DNA from: Chryseobacterium gambrini
GTDB lineage: Bacteria > Bacteroidota > Bacteroidia > Flavobacteriales > Weeksellaceae
Direction of reading: 5' to 3'
Assembly (NCBI RefSeq): GCF_900156825.1
Contig: NZ_FTOV01000011.1
Span: 62,001-126,000, forward strand
Length of the DNA: 64,000 bases
Under the pieces are notes generated by a model. The model was not told the DNA's origin. It was given only the letters and a program-made list of their open reading frames with translations, and did not search any database. Shown piece by piece: positions 40,638-48,882 of the stretch. The position numbers and the translations under genes were made by a program. Numbering within the stretch: position 1 is the stretch's first letter; every line of letters starts with the position of its first letter.

Positions 40638-41438
40638 ATGTATACACAACTCGATATTGAGTCGCATTTCGACGGAAAACTTAAAATTGCTTATCTTAAT
40701 CAGCCGGATACCATGAACGCGCTTACAAAGCCGTCTTTATCAGATCTGAAAGATTTTGTAAAAGAATGCAGTGAAGATCCTGCAGTAAGATGCGTGGCAA
40801 TTTCCGGAAGAGGAAGAGCTTTTTGTTCCGGTCAGAATCTTGATGATGCTTTTGTTCAGGGCAATGAACATCATGACAACGATATCATCAGAAAAATTGT
40901 AACAGATTATTACAATCCTCTGGTGATGGAAATTACCCACTGCAAAAAACCGGTTGTAGCATTGGTAAACGGTCCTGCAGTTGGAGCCGGAGCAATGTTG
41001 GCGTTGATCTGCGATTTTGTTCTGGCAAATGAAAAAGCTTATTTTGCTCAGGCTTTCTCCAATATCGGATTGATTCCTGATACGGGTGGAACCTACTTTT
41101 TACCAAAATTACTGGGAAGACAATTAGCTAATTATTTAGCATTTACCGGAAAAAAATTATCCGCAGAAGAATCTAAATCATACGGTTTGGTTGCTGAAGT
41201 TTTCAATGAGGAAGAATTCAGTTCAAAATCACTGGAAATTTTAGAAAGAGTATCCAATATGCCTACAGTTGGTTTAAAATTAACCAAAAAGGCATTTGCA
41301 CATTCTTATGACAATACGCTGAAGCAGCAGTTGGAATTAGAAGGCGATCTTCAACAGAAAGCCGCAGAAACAGAAGACTTTAAAGAAGGAGTAAGTGCCT
41401 TTTTACAGAAAAGAAAACCTGAGTATAAAGGGAAATAA
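40638..41438 (+). CDS. paaG: 1,2-epoxyphenylacetyl-CoA isomerase PaaG (crotonase fold)
   Basis: A 266-residue crotonase. SGRGRAFCSGQNLDD is the oxyanion-hole loop, and GPAVGAGAMLALICDFVLANEKAYFAQAFSNIGLIPDTGGTYFLP lacks both hydratase glutamates but keeps the PDTGG aspartate of PaaG, which marks an isomerase rather than a hydratase. PaaG turns the ring epoxide into the oxepin-CoA and later shifts a double bond. It lies between two repeats in the operon. It is the only crotonase in the cluster; a PaaF hydratase is not adjacent. Confidence 0.92.
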   Translation: MYTQLDIESHFDGKLKIAYLNQPDTMNALTKPSLSDLKDFVKECSEDPAVRCVAISGRGRAFCSGQNLDDAFVQGNEHHDNDIIRKIVTDYYNPLVMEITHCKKPVVALVNGPAVGAGAMLALICDFVLANEKAYFAQAFSNIGLIPDTGGTYFLPKLLGRQLANYLAFTGKKLSAEESKSYGLVAEVFNEEEFSSKSLEILERVSNMPTVGLKLTKKAFAHSYDNTLKQQLELEGDLQQKAAETEDFKEGVSAFLQKRKPEYKGK

Positions 41439-41484
41439 GAATTAATATAGCAATGTACCAATGTAGCGGCTTATCAATTAGATG

Positions 41485-41507
41485 CTTCGACAAGCTCAGC
41501 ATGACAA
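41485..41507. repeat. GCTTCGACAAGCTCAGC repeat between paaG and paaH
   Basis: TGCTTCGACAAGCTCAGCAT is a short dyad (GCTTCGACAAGC core) followed by GACAATGA. It is a widespread intergenic repeat; here it lies within a frame that would extend paaH upstream, which is rejected. Confidence 0.5.
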
Positions 41508-41544
41508 TGATTGTTATATTGGTATATTGATACACTGTTACATA

Positions 41545-42678
41545 ATGAAAAATGTAGGAATTATCGGTGCCGGAACCATGGGAATCGGCATTGCACAGGT
41601 AGCCGCAACGAACGGATGCAAAGTCTGGATTTATGACGCTAATGCAAAACAAGTAGAAACGGCAACCGTAGGTCTGGAAAAAACATTGACTAAACTGGTT
41701 GATAAACAAAAAATTTCATCAGAGAAAATGACTGAAATTTTAGCCAGTATTTCCATTGCTACAGAATTAAAAGACTTCAAAGATTGTGAACTGATTATTG
41801 AAGCGATCATAGAAAACAAAGAAATAAAAACCAAAGTTTTCACAGAATTAGAGAAATACGTTTCAGAAAGCTGTGTTATTGGTTCCAATACTTCTTCTAT
41901 TTCCATCACCTCTCTTGGTGCGGAATTACAGAAACCGGAGCGTTTCATCGGAATTCACTTCTTCAATCCGGCTCCGTTGATGCCTTTAGTTGAGGTTATT
42001 CCATCTTTATTAACCGAAAAATCTTTAGCGGAAAAAATCTACAGTCTGATGAAAGATTGGGGAAAAACTCCGGTTATTGCCAAAGATATTCCCGGATTTA
42101 TCGTCAACAGAATTGCCCGTCCTTACTATGGAGAAGGGTTGAGAATAGTTGAGGAAAACATCGCAATGGTAGAACAGGTTGATGATGCTATGAAGACTTT
42201 AGGTAACTTTAAAATGGGACCTTTTGAGTTAATGGATTTAATTGGAGTTGACGTAAATTTCTCGGTAACCAAAACCGTTTATAACGAATATTTCTACGAT
42301 CCTAAATACAAACCGTCTCTTCTTCAGCAAAGAATGTCGGAGGCAAAACTTCACGGCAGAAAAACAGGAAAAGGATTTTACGATTATTCGGAAGGAGCCG
42401 TTAAACCGGAACCTGTGAAAGATGATACGCTTTATCAGCAAATATTCATGAGAATTATTTCCATGCTGATTAACGAAGCCGTAGAAGCAAAAAGATTAGG
42501 CGTGGCGAATGACGAAGATATCGAACTTGCAATGCAGAAAGGCGTAAATTATCCTAAAGGATTATTGGCTTGGGGAAAAGAAATAGGATATGCTAAAATC
42601 TCAGAAACTTTGCAGAATCTTTACGAAGAATATCAGGAAGAAAGATACAGACAAAGCCCGTTGTTGAGAAAATTATAA
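41545..42678 (+). CDS. paaH: 3-hydroxyadipyl-CoA dehydrogenase PaaH
   Basis: A 377-residue 3-hydroxyacyl-CoA dehydrogenase. The start is ATG 41545 (MKNVGIIGAGTMGIGIAQVAA, the GxGxxG NAD site); the 21-residue upstream extension is repeat DNA. Catalytic features include IGIHFFNPAPLMPLVEVI (catalytic His), KDIPGFIVNRIARPYYGEG and a second C-terminal domain (MRIISMLINEAVEAKRLGVAN). The length exceeds the 280-residue FadB-type enzyme because of this C-terminal repeat. It oxidises 3-hydroxyadipyl-CoA before thiolysis by PaaJ. Confidence 0.93.
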   Translation: MKNVGIIGAGTMGIGIAQVAATNGCKVWIYDANAKQVETATVGLEKTLTKLVDKQKISSEKMTEILASISIATELKDFKDCELIIEAIIENKEIKTKVFTELEKYVSESCVIGSNTSSISITSLGAELQKPERFIGIHFFNPAPLMPLVEVIPSLLTEKSLAEKIYSLMKDWGKTPVIAKDIPGFIVNRIARPYYGEGLRIVEENIAMVEQVDDAMKTLGNFKMGPFELMDLIGVDVNFSVTKTVYNEYFYDPKYKPSLLQQRMSEAKLHGRKTGKGFYDYSEGAVKPEPVKDDTLYQQIFMRIISMLINEAVEAKRLGVANDEDIELAMQKGVNYPKGLLAWGKEIGYAKISETLQNLYEEYQEERYRQSPLLRKL

Positions 42679-42679
42679 G

Positions 42680-43144
42680 ATGAAGTTTTTTCCTGAAAAA
42701 TCTGAAGAATTAAAATCTTCAAAAATAATTGAAGAAGTATTATTAAATATCAAAGATAATACTGAGATCAGTTCTTTAACAATGAGAAGGTCTGATAAAT
42801 ATTTCAAGGGAAATATAGAAAAGAATTTTTTCAAAATCATCAGTTCAGAAAAGCCTTTGGGAATTTTTTGTGTTTTTGAAGGAAGGCTGGTTTAGAAGGA
42901 AAGAGAGACAATAATAAGGTTGGATGCAAAATTTCATAATACATTTAAAATATTAATTTATATATGGAGTTTGCTTCCTTTTTTCACGATTATTATAAAT
43001 TTTTTAGAATTTGGAGTAAAAGCTTTTGCCTTATTTATACCACTTTTAATGACATTTGGATTTTTATATTTTATAATTAATTTTCTTTTTAAGAAATCTT
43101 ATGAAAATGGGATTAAAGATTTGAAAAGGATAATCAATCAATAA
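42680..43144 (+). pseudogene. Small membrane protein gene interrupted by an in-frame TAG
   Basis: The ATG one base after the paaH stop opens 71 residues (MKFFPEKSEELKSSKIIEEV, ending GIFCVFEGRLV) before a TAG at 42893-42895. The same frame then continues through KERETIIRLDAKFHNTFKIL to two hydrophobic helices (LIYIWSLLPFFTIIINFLEF, AFALFIPLLMTFGFLYFIINFLF) and a stop at 43144. Read as one gene it is 154 residues, with an N-terminal cytosolic part and a C-terminal membrane hairpin. No separate good start exists for the second half (only a TTG). I infer one gene with a nonsense mutation; two separate small genes are possible. Confidence 0.55.
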
Positions 43145-43160
43145 AATTTAATTTATTTTT

Positions 43161-43388
43161 ATGAGTAGATCAAAAAGAAAAACTCCGATTACCGGAATAA
43201 CAACTGCTGAGACAGAAAAGAAAAATAAATTAGAAGCCAATAGAAAGCTTAGAAGACTGAATAGAATGAAAATTCATAAGGGAGATTTTGAATTTTTTCA
43301 GCTAAGAGAGATATCAGATGTCTGGTGTTTTGATAAAGATGGTAAACAATATTTAAAACATCCCGACAGAAAAGATTTGATGAAATAA
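43161..43388 (+). CDS. Small basic protein of unknown function
   Basis: A 75-residue cytosolic protein (MSRSKRKTPITGITTAETEK). The opening SRSKRKTPI-GIT, the ANRKLRRLNR tract and the ending VWCFDKDGKQYL resemble a widespread small uncharacterised protein that begins M(S/A)RSRRKTPI and ends in a VW-FDKDGKQY phrase. It may bind nucleic acid, judging only by charge. It lies in the three-gene insertion between paaH and paaI and is not expected to act in phenylacetate breakdown. Confidence 0.65.
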   Translation: MSRSKRKTPITGITTAETEKKNKLEANRKLRRLNRMKIHKGDFEFFQLREISDVWCFDKDGKQYLKHPDRKDLMK

Positions 43389-43399
43389 TATTATTTAGG

Positions 43400-43714
43400 A
43401 TGGATATAGAATCATTCAGAGCTGAACTGGAAACAAGACTTATCATTGAAAAAGAATACATCATTCAGGAACTTTCTTCGATTGAAGATTATCAGGAAAA
43501 ACTTGAATTATTAGGCAAATTCAATGAAAAATATAAAGAGCTGATTAAAAGATTAGCGAATGAATTTGGAATTGATTTACATGAACCTTTTCAAGCTGAA
43601 GATCCATCAAATTGCGAAAATCTTTCATACCATCAGATTATTCTTGGAAAGACCATGTCGGTTTACGACAAGTTGGCTGATGAATTATATGAAAAAATAA
43701 CAACTATAAATTAA
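43400..43714 (+). CDS. Small acidic helical protein of unknown function
   Basis: A 104-residue, glutamate-rich, helical protein (MDIESFRAELETRLIIEKEY, IEDYQEKLELLGKFNEKYKELIKRLANEFGIDLHEPFQ). No recognised family, signal or membrane helix. It lies 11 bases after the 75-residue basic protein and ends two bases before paaI. With the two preceding genes it forms an AT-rich block inserted in the paa operon. A basic/acidic pair could be partners; this is speculation from charge and adjacency. Confidence 0.6.
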   Translation: MDIESFRAELETRLIIEKEYIIQELSSIEDYQEKLELLGKFNEKYKELIKRLANEFGIDLHEPFQAEDPSNCENLSYHQIILGKTMSVYDKLADELYEKITTIN

Positions 43715-43716
43715 AA

Positions 43717-44130
43717 ATGAATCCGAGACAGGTTGCAGAATATATGTTCGATCAGGATTATTTTTCCCAATGGATGAATATCAAATTGATTGAAGTCAGA
43801 GAAAATTATTGTTTAATAGAAATGCCCATTAAAAAAGAAATGATTAACGGGCTGAAAACGGTTCACGGAGGCGTTACATTCGCTTTTGCAGATTCTGCAC
43901 TGGCTTTTTCGTCCAACAATTCCGGAGACGCTGCCGTTGCTTTAAACTGCATCATCAATTTTACAAAAGCGGGAAAAGAAGGCGATACTTTCAGAGCAGA
44001 AAGTATTTTGGTAAATGAAACCAGAAAAACCGCTGTTTATGACATTAAAATTACCAATCAAAACGAAGAATTGGTTGCCAAATTTGTCGGAACGGTTTAT
44101 AAAATAGGAAAAAAAGTAACAGAATTATAA
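43717..44130 (+). CDS. paaI: Hotdog thioesterase PaaI
   Basis: A 137-residue hotdog-fold thioesterase. TVHGGVTFAFADSALAFSSN at about 48-67 carries the HGG and the catalytic aspartate region, followed by VALNCIINFTKAGKEGDTFRAES. PaaI hydrolyses dead-end (hydroxy)phenylacetyl-CoA products to recover CoA when the pathway stalls. It is the first pathway gene after the inserted small genes. A repeat element follows directly at its stop codon. Confidence 0.92.
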   Translation: MNPRQVAEYMFDQDYFSQWMNIKLIEVRENYCLIEMPIKKEMINGLKTVHGGVTFAFADSALAFSSNNSGDAAVALNCIINFTKAGKEGDTFRAESILVNETRKTAVYDIKITNQNEELVAKFVGTVYKIGKKVTEL

Positions 44131-44219
44131 ATTTGAAAATTTGGAAATGAGGCAATTTGAAAATTATTTTTTACTGCTTTTTTCATTTTCAAATTATAAA
44201 ATTAACACATTTTCAAATT
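44130..44219. repeat. AATTTGAAAAT palindromic element, copy 3 (paaI-paaJ)
   Basis: AATTTGAAAATTTGGAAATG and GGCAATTTGAAAAT face CATTTTCAAATTATAAAATT and CATTTTCAAATT. The first base overlaps the paaI stop codon. Confidence 0.75.
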
Positions 44220-44224
44220 AAATC

Positions 44225-45430
44225 ATGAACAACGTATACATCATAGATTACATAAGAACTCCCATTTCAAAATTGAGCGGAGGTCTTTCAGAAGTAAGAG
44301 CCGACGATTTGGCTGCCATTGTTATTAAAGAAATTGTAGCAAGAAATCCTGAAGTTCCTGCTGAGGAAATTGAGGATGTTATTTTCGGATGTGCCAATCA
44401 GGCAGGTGAAGACAACAGAAACGTAGCCAGAATGGGACTTTTACTAGCTGGACTTCCATATAAAATCGGAGGGGAAACGGTGAATAGATTGTGTGCTTCA
44501 GGAATGTCTGCGGTGGCAAATGCTTTCCGTTCTATTGCTGCAGGAGAAGGTGAAATTTATATCGCAGGTGGAGTAGAACACATGACGCGTTCTCCTTATG
44601 TAATGTCAAAACCAAGTACAGCTTTCGGTAGAGATAGCCAAATGTTTGATACCACTTTCGGATGGAGATTTGTAAATCCGAAAATGAAAGAAATGTACGG
44701 GATTGATGCAATGGGTGAAACGGCTGAAAATTTAGCGGATATACATAACATCAGCCGTGAAGATCAGGACAAATTTGCCCTTTGGTCACAGCAGAAAGCT
44801 ACCAAAGCTCAGGAAAGCGGAAGACTGGCGGAAGAAATCGTAAAAGTTGAAATTCCACAGAAAAAAGGTGAACCTAAAATATTTGATACCGACGAATTTA
44901 TCAAGCCGACTTCTTCAATAGAAGGATTAGGAAAACTTCGTCCGGCTTTCAGAAAAGAAGGAACGGTAACCGCAGGAAATGCATCCGGAATGAATGACGG
45001 AGCAGCAGCTTTAATCTTAGCAAGCGAAGAAGCTGTAAAAAAATACGGGTTGAAACCAAAAGCGAAAATCTTAGGATCTTCCGTTGCCGGTGTTGAGCCA
45101 AGAATCATGGGAATCGGACCTGTTGAAGCCACTCAAAAACTATTAAAAAGACTGAATCTTTCATTAGATGATATGGATATCATCGAATTGAATGAAGCAT
45201 TCGCTGCTCAGGCTTTAGCCGTAACAAGAACCTTAGGTTTAAAAGATGACGATTCAAGAGTAAATCCAAACGGAGGTGCTATTGCAATCGGTCATCCACT
45301 TGGAGTTTCGGGAGCCAGAATCGTTGGTTCAGCAGCAATGGAACTTCGAAAACAGGATAAGAAATATGCATTGTGTACTCTTTGTATCGGTGTCGGACAA
45401 GGGTATGCGATGGTGATTGAACGGGTTTAA
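44225..45430 (+). CDS. paaJ: 3-oxoadipyl-CoA thiolase PaaJ
   Basis: A 401-residue type II thiolase. Nucleophile Cys lies in VNRLCASGMSAVANAFRSIAAGE (about C90), the catalytic His in NPNGGAIAIGHPLGVSGARI, and the second Cys in ALCTLCIGVGQGYAM. It cleaves 3-oxoadipyl-CoA to succinyl-CoA and acetyl-CoA, and probably also the dehydro form produced after ring opening. It is the last beta-oxidation step of the pathway. The opening NNVYIIDYIRTPISKLSGGLSEVRADDL is PcaF/PaaJ-like. Confidence 0.94.
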   Translation: MNNVYIIDYIRTPISKLSGGLSEVRADDLAAIVIKEIVARNPEVPAEEIEDVIFGCANQAGEDNRNVARMGLLLAGLPYKIGGETVNRLCASGMSAVANAFRSIAAGEGEIYIAGGVEHMTRSPYVMSKPSTAFGRDSQMFDTTFGWRFVNPKMKEMYGIDAMGETAENLADIHNISREDQDKFALWSQQKATKAQESGRLAEEIVKVEIPQKKGEPKIFDTDEFIKPTSSIEGLGKLRPAFRKEGTVTAGNASGMNDGAAALILASEEAVKKYGLKPKAKILGSSVAGVEPRIMGIGPVEATQKLLKRLNLSLDDMDIIELNEAFAAQALAVTRTLGLKDDDSRVNPNGGAIAIGHPLGVSGARIVGSAAMELRKQDKKYALCTLCIGVGQGYAMVIERV

Positions 45431-45532
45431 TTTGAAAATGAGCTAATTTGAGAATTTGAAAATACTATTCACAGCGTTTTAATTTTCAAATTGGCACATT
45501 TTCAAATTTCCAAATTGATTTATTTTCAAATT
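45429..45532. repeat. AATTTGAAAAT palindromic element, copy 4 (paaJ-paaY)
   Basis: It starts inside the paaJ stop codon. AATTTGAAAATGAGCTAATT and GAATTTGAAAAT face AATTTTCAAATTGGCACATT, TTCAAATTTCCAAATT and ATTTTCAAATT. It fills the gap up to paaY. Confidence 0.75.
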
Positions 45533-45538
45533 AAAATT

Positions 45539-46132
45539 ATGAATATCTACTCATATCACGGAATTCGGCCGATAATAAAACCTTCCGCGTACGTTCACCC
45601 ACAAGCGGTGATCATCGGAAATGTGGAAATTGGCGAAGAAGTTTATGTTGGTCCCAATGCAGTGATTCGTGGCGACTGGGGTAAAATTATTGTGAAAGAC
45701 GGTGCCAATGTTCAGGAAAACTGTACCCTTCACGTTTTTCCGGGAATTGAAACCATACTTGAAGAGTCTGCACACATTGGTCATGGAGCAATTATTCACT
45801 CCGGACATATCGGAAAAAATTGTCTGGTCGGAATGAACTCAGTCGTGATGGACAAAGCGGTCATCGGAGATGAATGTATCATCGGTGCTTTGGCTTTTGT
45901 TCCGGCAAATTTCAGATGTGATGCAAGAAAATTAATTGTCGGAAGTCCTGCAAAAATCATCCGCGATGTTTCCGATGAAATGATTAAATGGAAAACAGAA
46001 GGAACAAAACTGTATCAGGAATTGGCAAGAGAAGGAAAAGATGCTATTTTGCCTTGTGAACCTTTTACAGAATATGTTCAGCAGATTCCTACGAAAGTTG
46101 TAGATTACAGCATCTGGGATGATATTAAGTAA
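45539..46132 (+). CDS. paaY: PaaY-like hexapeptide thioesterase (gamma-carbonic anhydrase fold)
   Basis: A 197-residue left-handed beta-helix protein. The start is ATG 45539 (MNIYSYHGIRPIIKPSAYVHP); the 16-residue upstream extension is translated repeat. Hexapeptide turns AVIIGNVEIGEEVYVGPNAVIRGDWG, VQENCTLHVFPG and HIGHGAIIHSGHIGKNCLVGMNSVVMDKAVIG hold the metal-binding histidines typical of PaaY/CaiE. PaaY is a thioesterase that rescues PaaZ by clearing an inhibitory cyclic CoA product. Location between paaJ and paaZ supports PaaY over a carbonic anhydrase. Confidence 0.9.
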   Translation: MNIYSYHGIRPIIKPSAYVHPQAVIIGNVEIGEEVYVGPNAVIRGDWGKIIVKDGANVQENCTLHVFPGIETILEESAHIGHGAIIHSGHIGKNCLVGMNSVVMDKAVIGDECIIGALAFVPANFRCDARKLIVGSPAKIIRDVSDEMIKWKTEGTKLYQELAREGKDAILPCEPFTEYVQQIPTKVVDYSIWDDIK

Positions 46133-46140
46133 AATTAAAT

Positions 46141-46219
46141 AATTTGAAAATGTGCTAATTTGAAAATTTTATCATAGGAAATTAATTTTCAAATTGACTC
46201 ATTCTCAAATTTTCAAATT
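46141..46219. repeat. AATTTGAAAAT palindromic element, copy 5 (paaY-paaZ)
   Basis: AATTTGAAAATGTGCTAATT and TGAAAATTTTATC face TTAATTTTCAAATTGACTCA and ATTTTCAAATT. It ends eight bases before the paaZ start codon, close to the ribosome site. Confidence 0.75.
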
Positions 46220-46227
46220 AGATAAAT

Positions 46228-48723
46228 ATGGAAAAGTTAAAAAACTATATCTACGGCGAGTGGATCGAAGGAAACGGAAACGGAATTCCTTTATATAACG
46301 CTGTTAATGGAGAGCAGGTTGCTGTTTCCGACACAGAAGGTCTGAATTTTGAGCAGGCTTTGGATTACGGAAGAACAGTAGGCTACAAAAACCTATCATC
46401 CATGACGTTCTACGATCGTGGTGAAATGTTGAAAAAAGTAGCGCTTTACCTTTTAGAAAGAAAGAAAAAATATTACGAATTATCATATAAGACAGGAGCT
46501 ACTCATGTAGATTCATGGGTAGATATTGAAGGAGGTTTCGGTACATTCTTCACGTATTCAGGATTGGCAAAAAGAATGCTTCCGAATACGCCGTTTTGGG
46601 TAGATGGAGATACGCAGAAAATTTCAGCAAATGGAACTTTCTTAGGAACTCATATTTTAACACCAAGTGAAGGAGTTTCCGTTCAGATTAACGCCTATAA
46701 CTTTCCGGTTTGGGGAATGCTGGAAAAACTATCCACCTCTTTATTGGCAGGTGTTCCATCCATTGTGAAACCTTCTCCGTTTGGTTCTTATTTAACGAAT
46801 GCCGTCTTTCAGGATATGATTGAAAGTGGAATCCTTCCTGAAGGAGCGGTTCAGTTGGTTTGCGGTGATCCGGGAAATATTCTGGATTATGTTCAGGATG
46901 GAGATTCTGTGCTGTTTACAGGTTCTGCAAATACAGGTAGAAAATTAAAATCTCTGCCTTCAATTGCAGGAAATGCCGTTCGCTTCAATATGGAAGCCGA
47001 TTCTTTGAACTGTTCAATTCTTGGGTTGGATGCAAAACCGGGAACTCCCGAGTTTGATTTATTCATTAAAGAAGTCCGTAATGAAATGACGACGAAAGCC
47101 GGACAAAAATGTACAGCGATCCGTAGAATCCTCGTTCCTGAAAACTTAATCGGAGACGTTCAGAATGCTTTGTCCAAAGCTTTAGACCAGACAAAAATCG
47201 GAAACCCGTTGAGTAGGGAAACAAGAATGGGTTCTTTGGTGGGAAAACAGCAGTATGATGAAGTTGTAAGAAAAATAAATTTATTAAAAGCCGAAACAGA
47301 ACTGGTTTACGACGGAAAGCACGAATTGGTAGATGCCGATTACGAAAACGGAGCATTTATGAGTCCGAAACTCTTCCTGAATGATAAACCTTTTGAAAAA
47401 AATATCTCTCACGATGTCGAAGCATTTGGTCCGGTTTCTACATTAATGCCTTACAAAGATGCGGAAGAAGCGGCGGCGTTGGCAAAAAGAGGAAAAGGAA
47501 GTCTGGTAGGTTCCATCGTTTCCCATGATAATAATTTTGTTGCCGAAACGTCATGGAAAATGGCTTCACAGCACGGAAGAATCTTTGTTTTGAACAGAGA
47601 CAGCGCGAAAGAAAGTACGGGTCACGGTTCTCCGCTTCCGACTTTAATGCACGGCGGTCCTGGAAGAGCAGGAGGAGGAGAGGAAATGGGCGGATTAAAC
47701 GGTCTTCATTTCTTCCTTCAGAAGACAGCAATTCAGGGGTCTCCGGATATTTTAACAGCCATTACAAAGATTTATCAGCAGGGAGCTGAAAAAAAATATT
47801 CAGATAAACATCCGTTCCAGAAATATTTTGAAGAAGTTGAGGTGGGAGATTCTCTGGAAACAGCAGGAAGAACGGTTACCGACGCAGATATCGTGAATTT
47901 CTCCAATGTTTCGTGGGATCATTTCTACGCACACACCGATGCAACGAGCTTAACCGGAACTATTTTCGATAAAACCGTTGCTCATGGCTATTTCATTCTT
48001 TCCGCAGCGGCAGGATTGTTTGTTTCAGGGAAAAAAGGACCGGTTATCGCAAATTACGGATTGGAAAACTGTTCGTTCTTCAAGCCGGTTTATGCAGGAG
48101 ATACCATTACGGTGTATTTAACGGCGAAAGAAAAAATCAATCGTGGCGTAAAAGGAAGAAACATTCCTTCCGGAGTGGTAAAATGGCTGGTTGAGGTCGT
48201 GAATCAAAGAGATGAGATCGTTTGTGTTGCTACTATTTTAACTTTGGTGGCAAAACAATCTCCTTTTATTGATTTAAACTTAAAAAATATTCAGAAAATG
48301 CTGAATGGATTAACAGAATCTACTCAGCCAAGCTGGGGTAAAATGTCTCCACAACAAATGATTGAACATTTGGAGCATGGGGTTTTGGTAAGTCTTGGCG
48401 AACCTGAAGCAGACAAATGTTTCACTCCTGAAGAGCAATTGGAAAAATGGCAGGATTCTTTGTATAATCACCGAAAAATGCCAAAAGATTTCCCTGCGCC
48501 GTTTTTAGAGGATGACGAAAAACTATTGGAGTTAAGACATAAAAATCTTGAAGCTGCTAAACAGTCTTTCATTGATAACTTAAAAAGATTTATCATTTAT
48601 TACAAAGAAAATCCACAGGCAGAACACCTGAATTTCGTTTTCGGAAAACTGAATAAGGAAATGTGGGAACTGATGCACAAAAAGCATTTTACACATCATT
48701 TTGAGCAGTTTGGATTGATTTAA
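46228..48723 (+). CDS. paaZ: Bifunctional PaaZ with C-terminal DUF1569 domain
   Basis: An 831-residue fusion, about 150 longer than E. coli PaaZ (681). Residues 1-520 are the aldehyde dehydrogenase with Glu in FNMEADSLNCSILG and Cys in TKAGQKCTAIRRI. Residues 530-680 are the MaoC hydratase that opens oxepin-CoA, with VNFSNVSWDHFYAHTDATSL and HGYFILSAAAGLF. Residues 690-831 match a DUF1569 (DinB-like four-helix) domain: SWGKMSPQQMIEHLEHGVLVS, a proline-rich loop, and HKKHFTHHFEQFGLI at the end, supplying histidines suited to metal binding. Ring opening and oxidation yield 3-oxo-5,6-dehydrosuberyl-CoA. The role of the third domain is unknown. It is the last gene of the cluster. Confidence 0.95.
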   Translation: MEKLKNYIYGEWIEGNGNGIPLYNAVNGEQVAVSDTEGLNFEQALDYGRTVGYKNLSSMTFYDRGEMLKKVALYLLERKKKYYELSYKTGATHVDSWVDIEGGFGTFFTYSGLAKRMLPNTPFWVDGDTQKISANGTFLGTHILTPSEGVSVQINAYNFPVWGMLEKLSTSLLAGVPSIVKPSPFGSYLTNAVFQDMIESGILPEGAVQLVCGDPGNILDYVQDGDSVLFTGSANTGRKLKSLPSIAGNAVRFNMEADSLNCSILGLDAKPGTPEFDLFIKEVRNEMTTKAGQKCTAIRRILVPENLIGDVQNALSKALDQTKIGNPLSRETRMGSLVGKQQYDEVVRKINLLKAETELVYDGKHELVDADYENGAFMSPKLFLNDKPFEKNISHDVEAFGPVSTLMPYKDAEEAAALAKRGKGSLVGSIVSHDNNFVAETSWKMASQHGRIFVLNRDSAKESTGHGSPLPTLMHGGPGRAGGGEEMGGLNGLHFFLQKTAIQGSPDILTAITKIYQQGAEKKYSDKHPFQKYFEEVEVGDSLETAGRTVTDADIVNFSNVSWDHFYAHTDATSLTGTIFDKTVAHGYFILSAAAGLFVSGKKGPVIANYGLENCSFFKPVYAGDTITVYLTAKEKINRGVKGRNIPSGVVKWLVEVVNQRDEIVCVATILTLVAKQSPFIDLNLKNIQKMLNGLTESTQPSWGKMSPQQMIEHLEHGVLVSLGEPEADKCFTPEEQLEKWQDSLYNHRKMPKDFPAPFLEDDEKLLELRHKNLEAAKQSFIDNLKRFIIYYKENPQAEHLNFVFGKLNKEMWELMHKKHFTHHFEQFGLI

Positions 48724-48795
48724 ATTCAGAAGATGATATAAGGCAGCATTCTCTAACGAATTGCTGCTTTTTAATTGTATAACTGTTTGATTAAA

Positions 48796-48826
48796 TTGTT
48801 TTTAAATAATTTTATTGCTAACTTTA
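48796..48826 (+). promoter_or_regulatory. Predicted promoter of the cysteine-rich peptide
   Basis: TTG at 48796-48798 and TAACTTTA at 48819-48826 (one mismatch from TAnnTTTG) are 20 bases apart, about 57 bases before the ATG at 48883. Confidence 0.4.
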
Positions 48827-48882
48827 GAATGCGAAATCCGAAAAGCATAAAGAGTAGGAACAATCATTAAAACTAAATCATT

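Noticed and set aside
41482-41544. N-terminal extension of PaaH
   Set aside because: It encodes the GCTTCGACAAGCTCAGC repeat; the NAD-binding start MKNVGIIGAG is at 41545.
45491-45538. N-terminal extension of PaaY
   Set aside because: The 16 residues are a translation of the AATTTGAAAAT repeat; family homology begins at ATG 45539.
37158-46219. CRISPR array from repeated AATTTGAAAAT units
   Set aside because: Units are inverted, unevenly spaced, and separated by whole genes; no cas gene is present.
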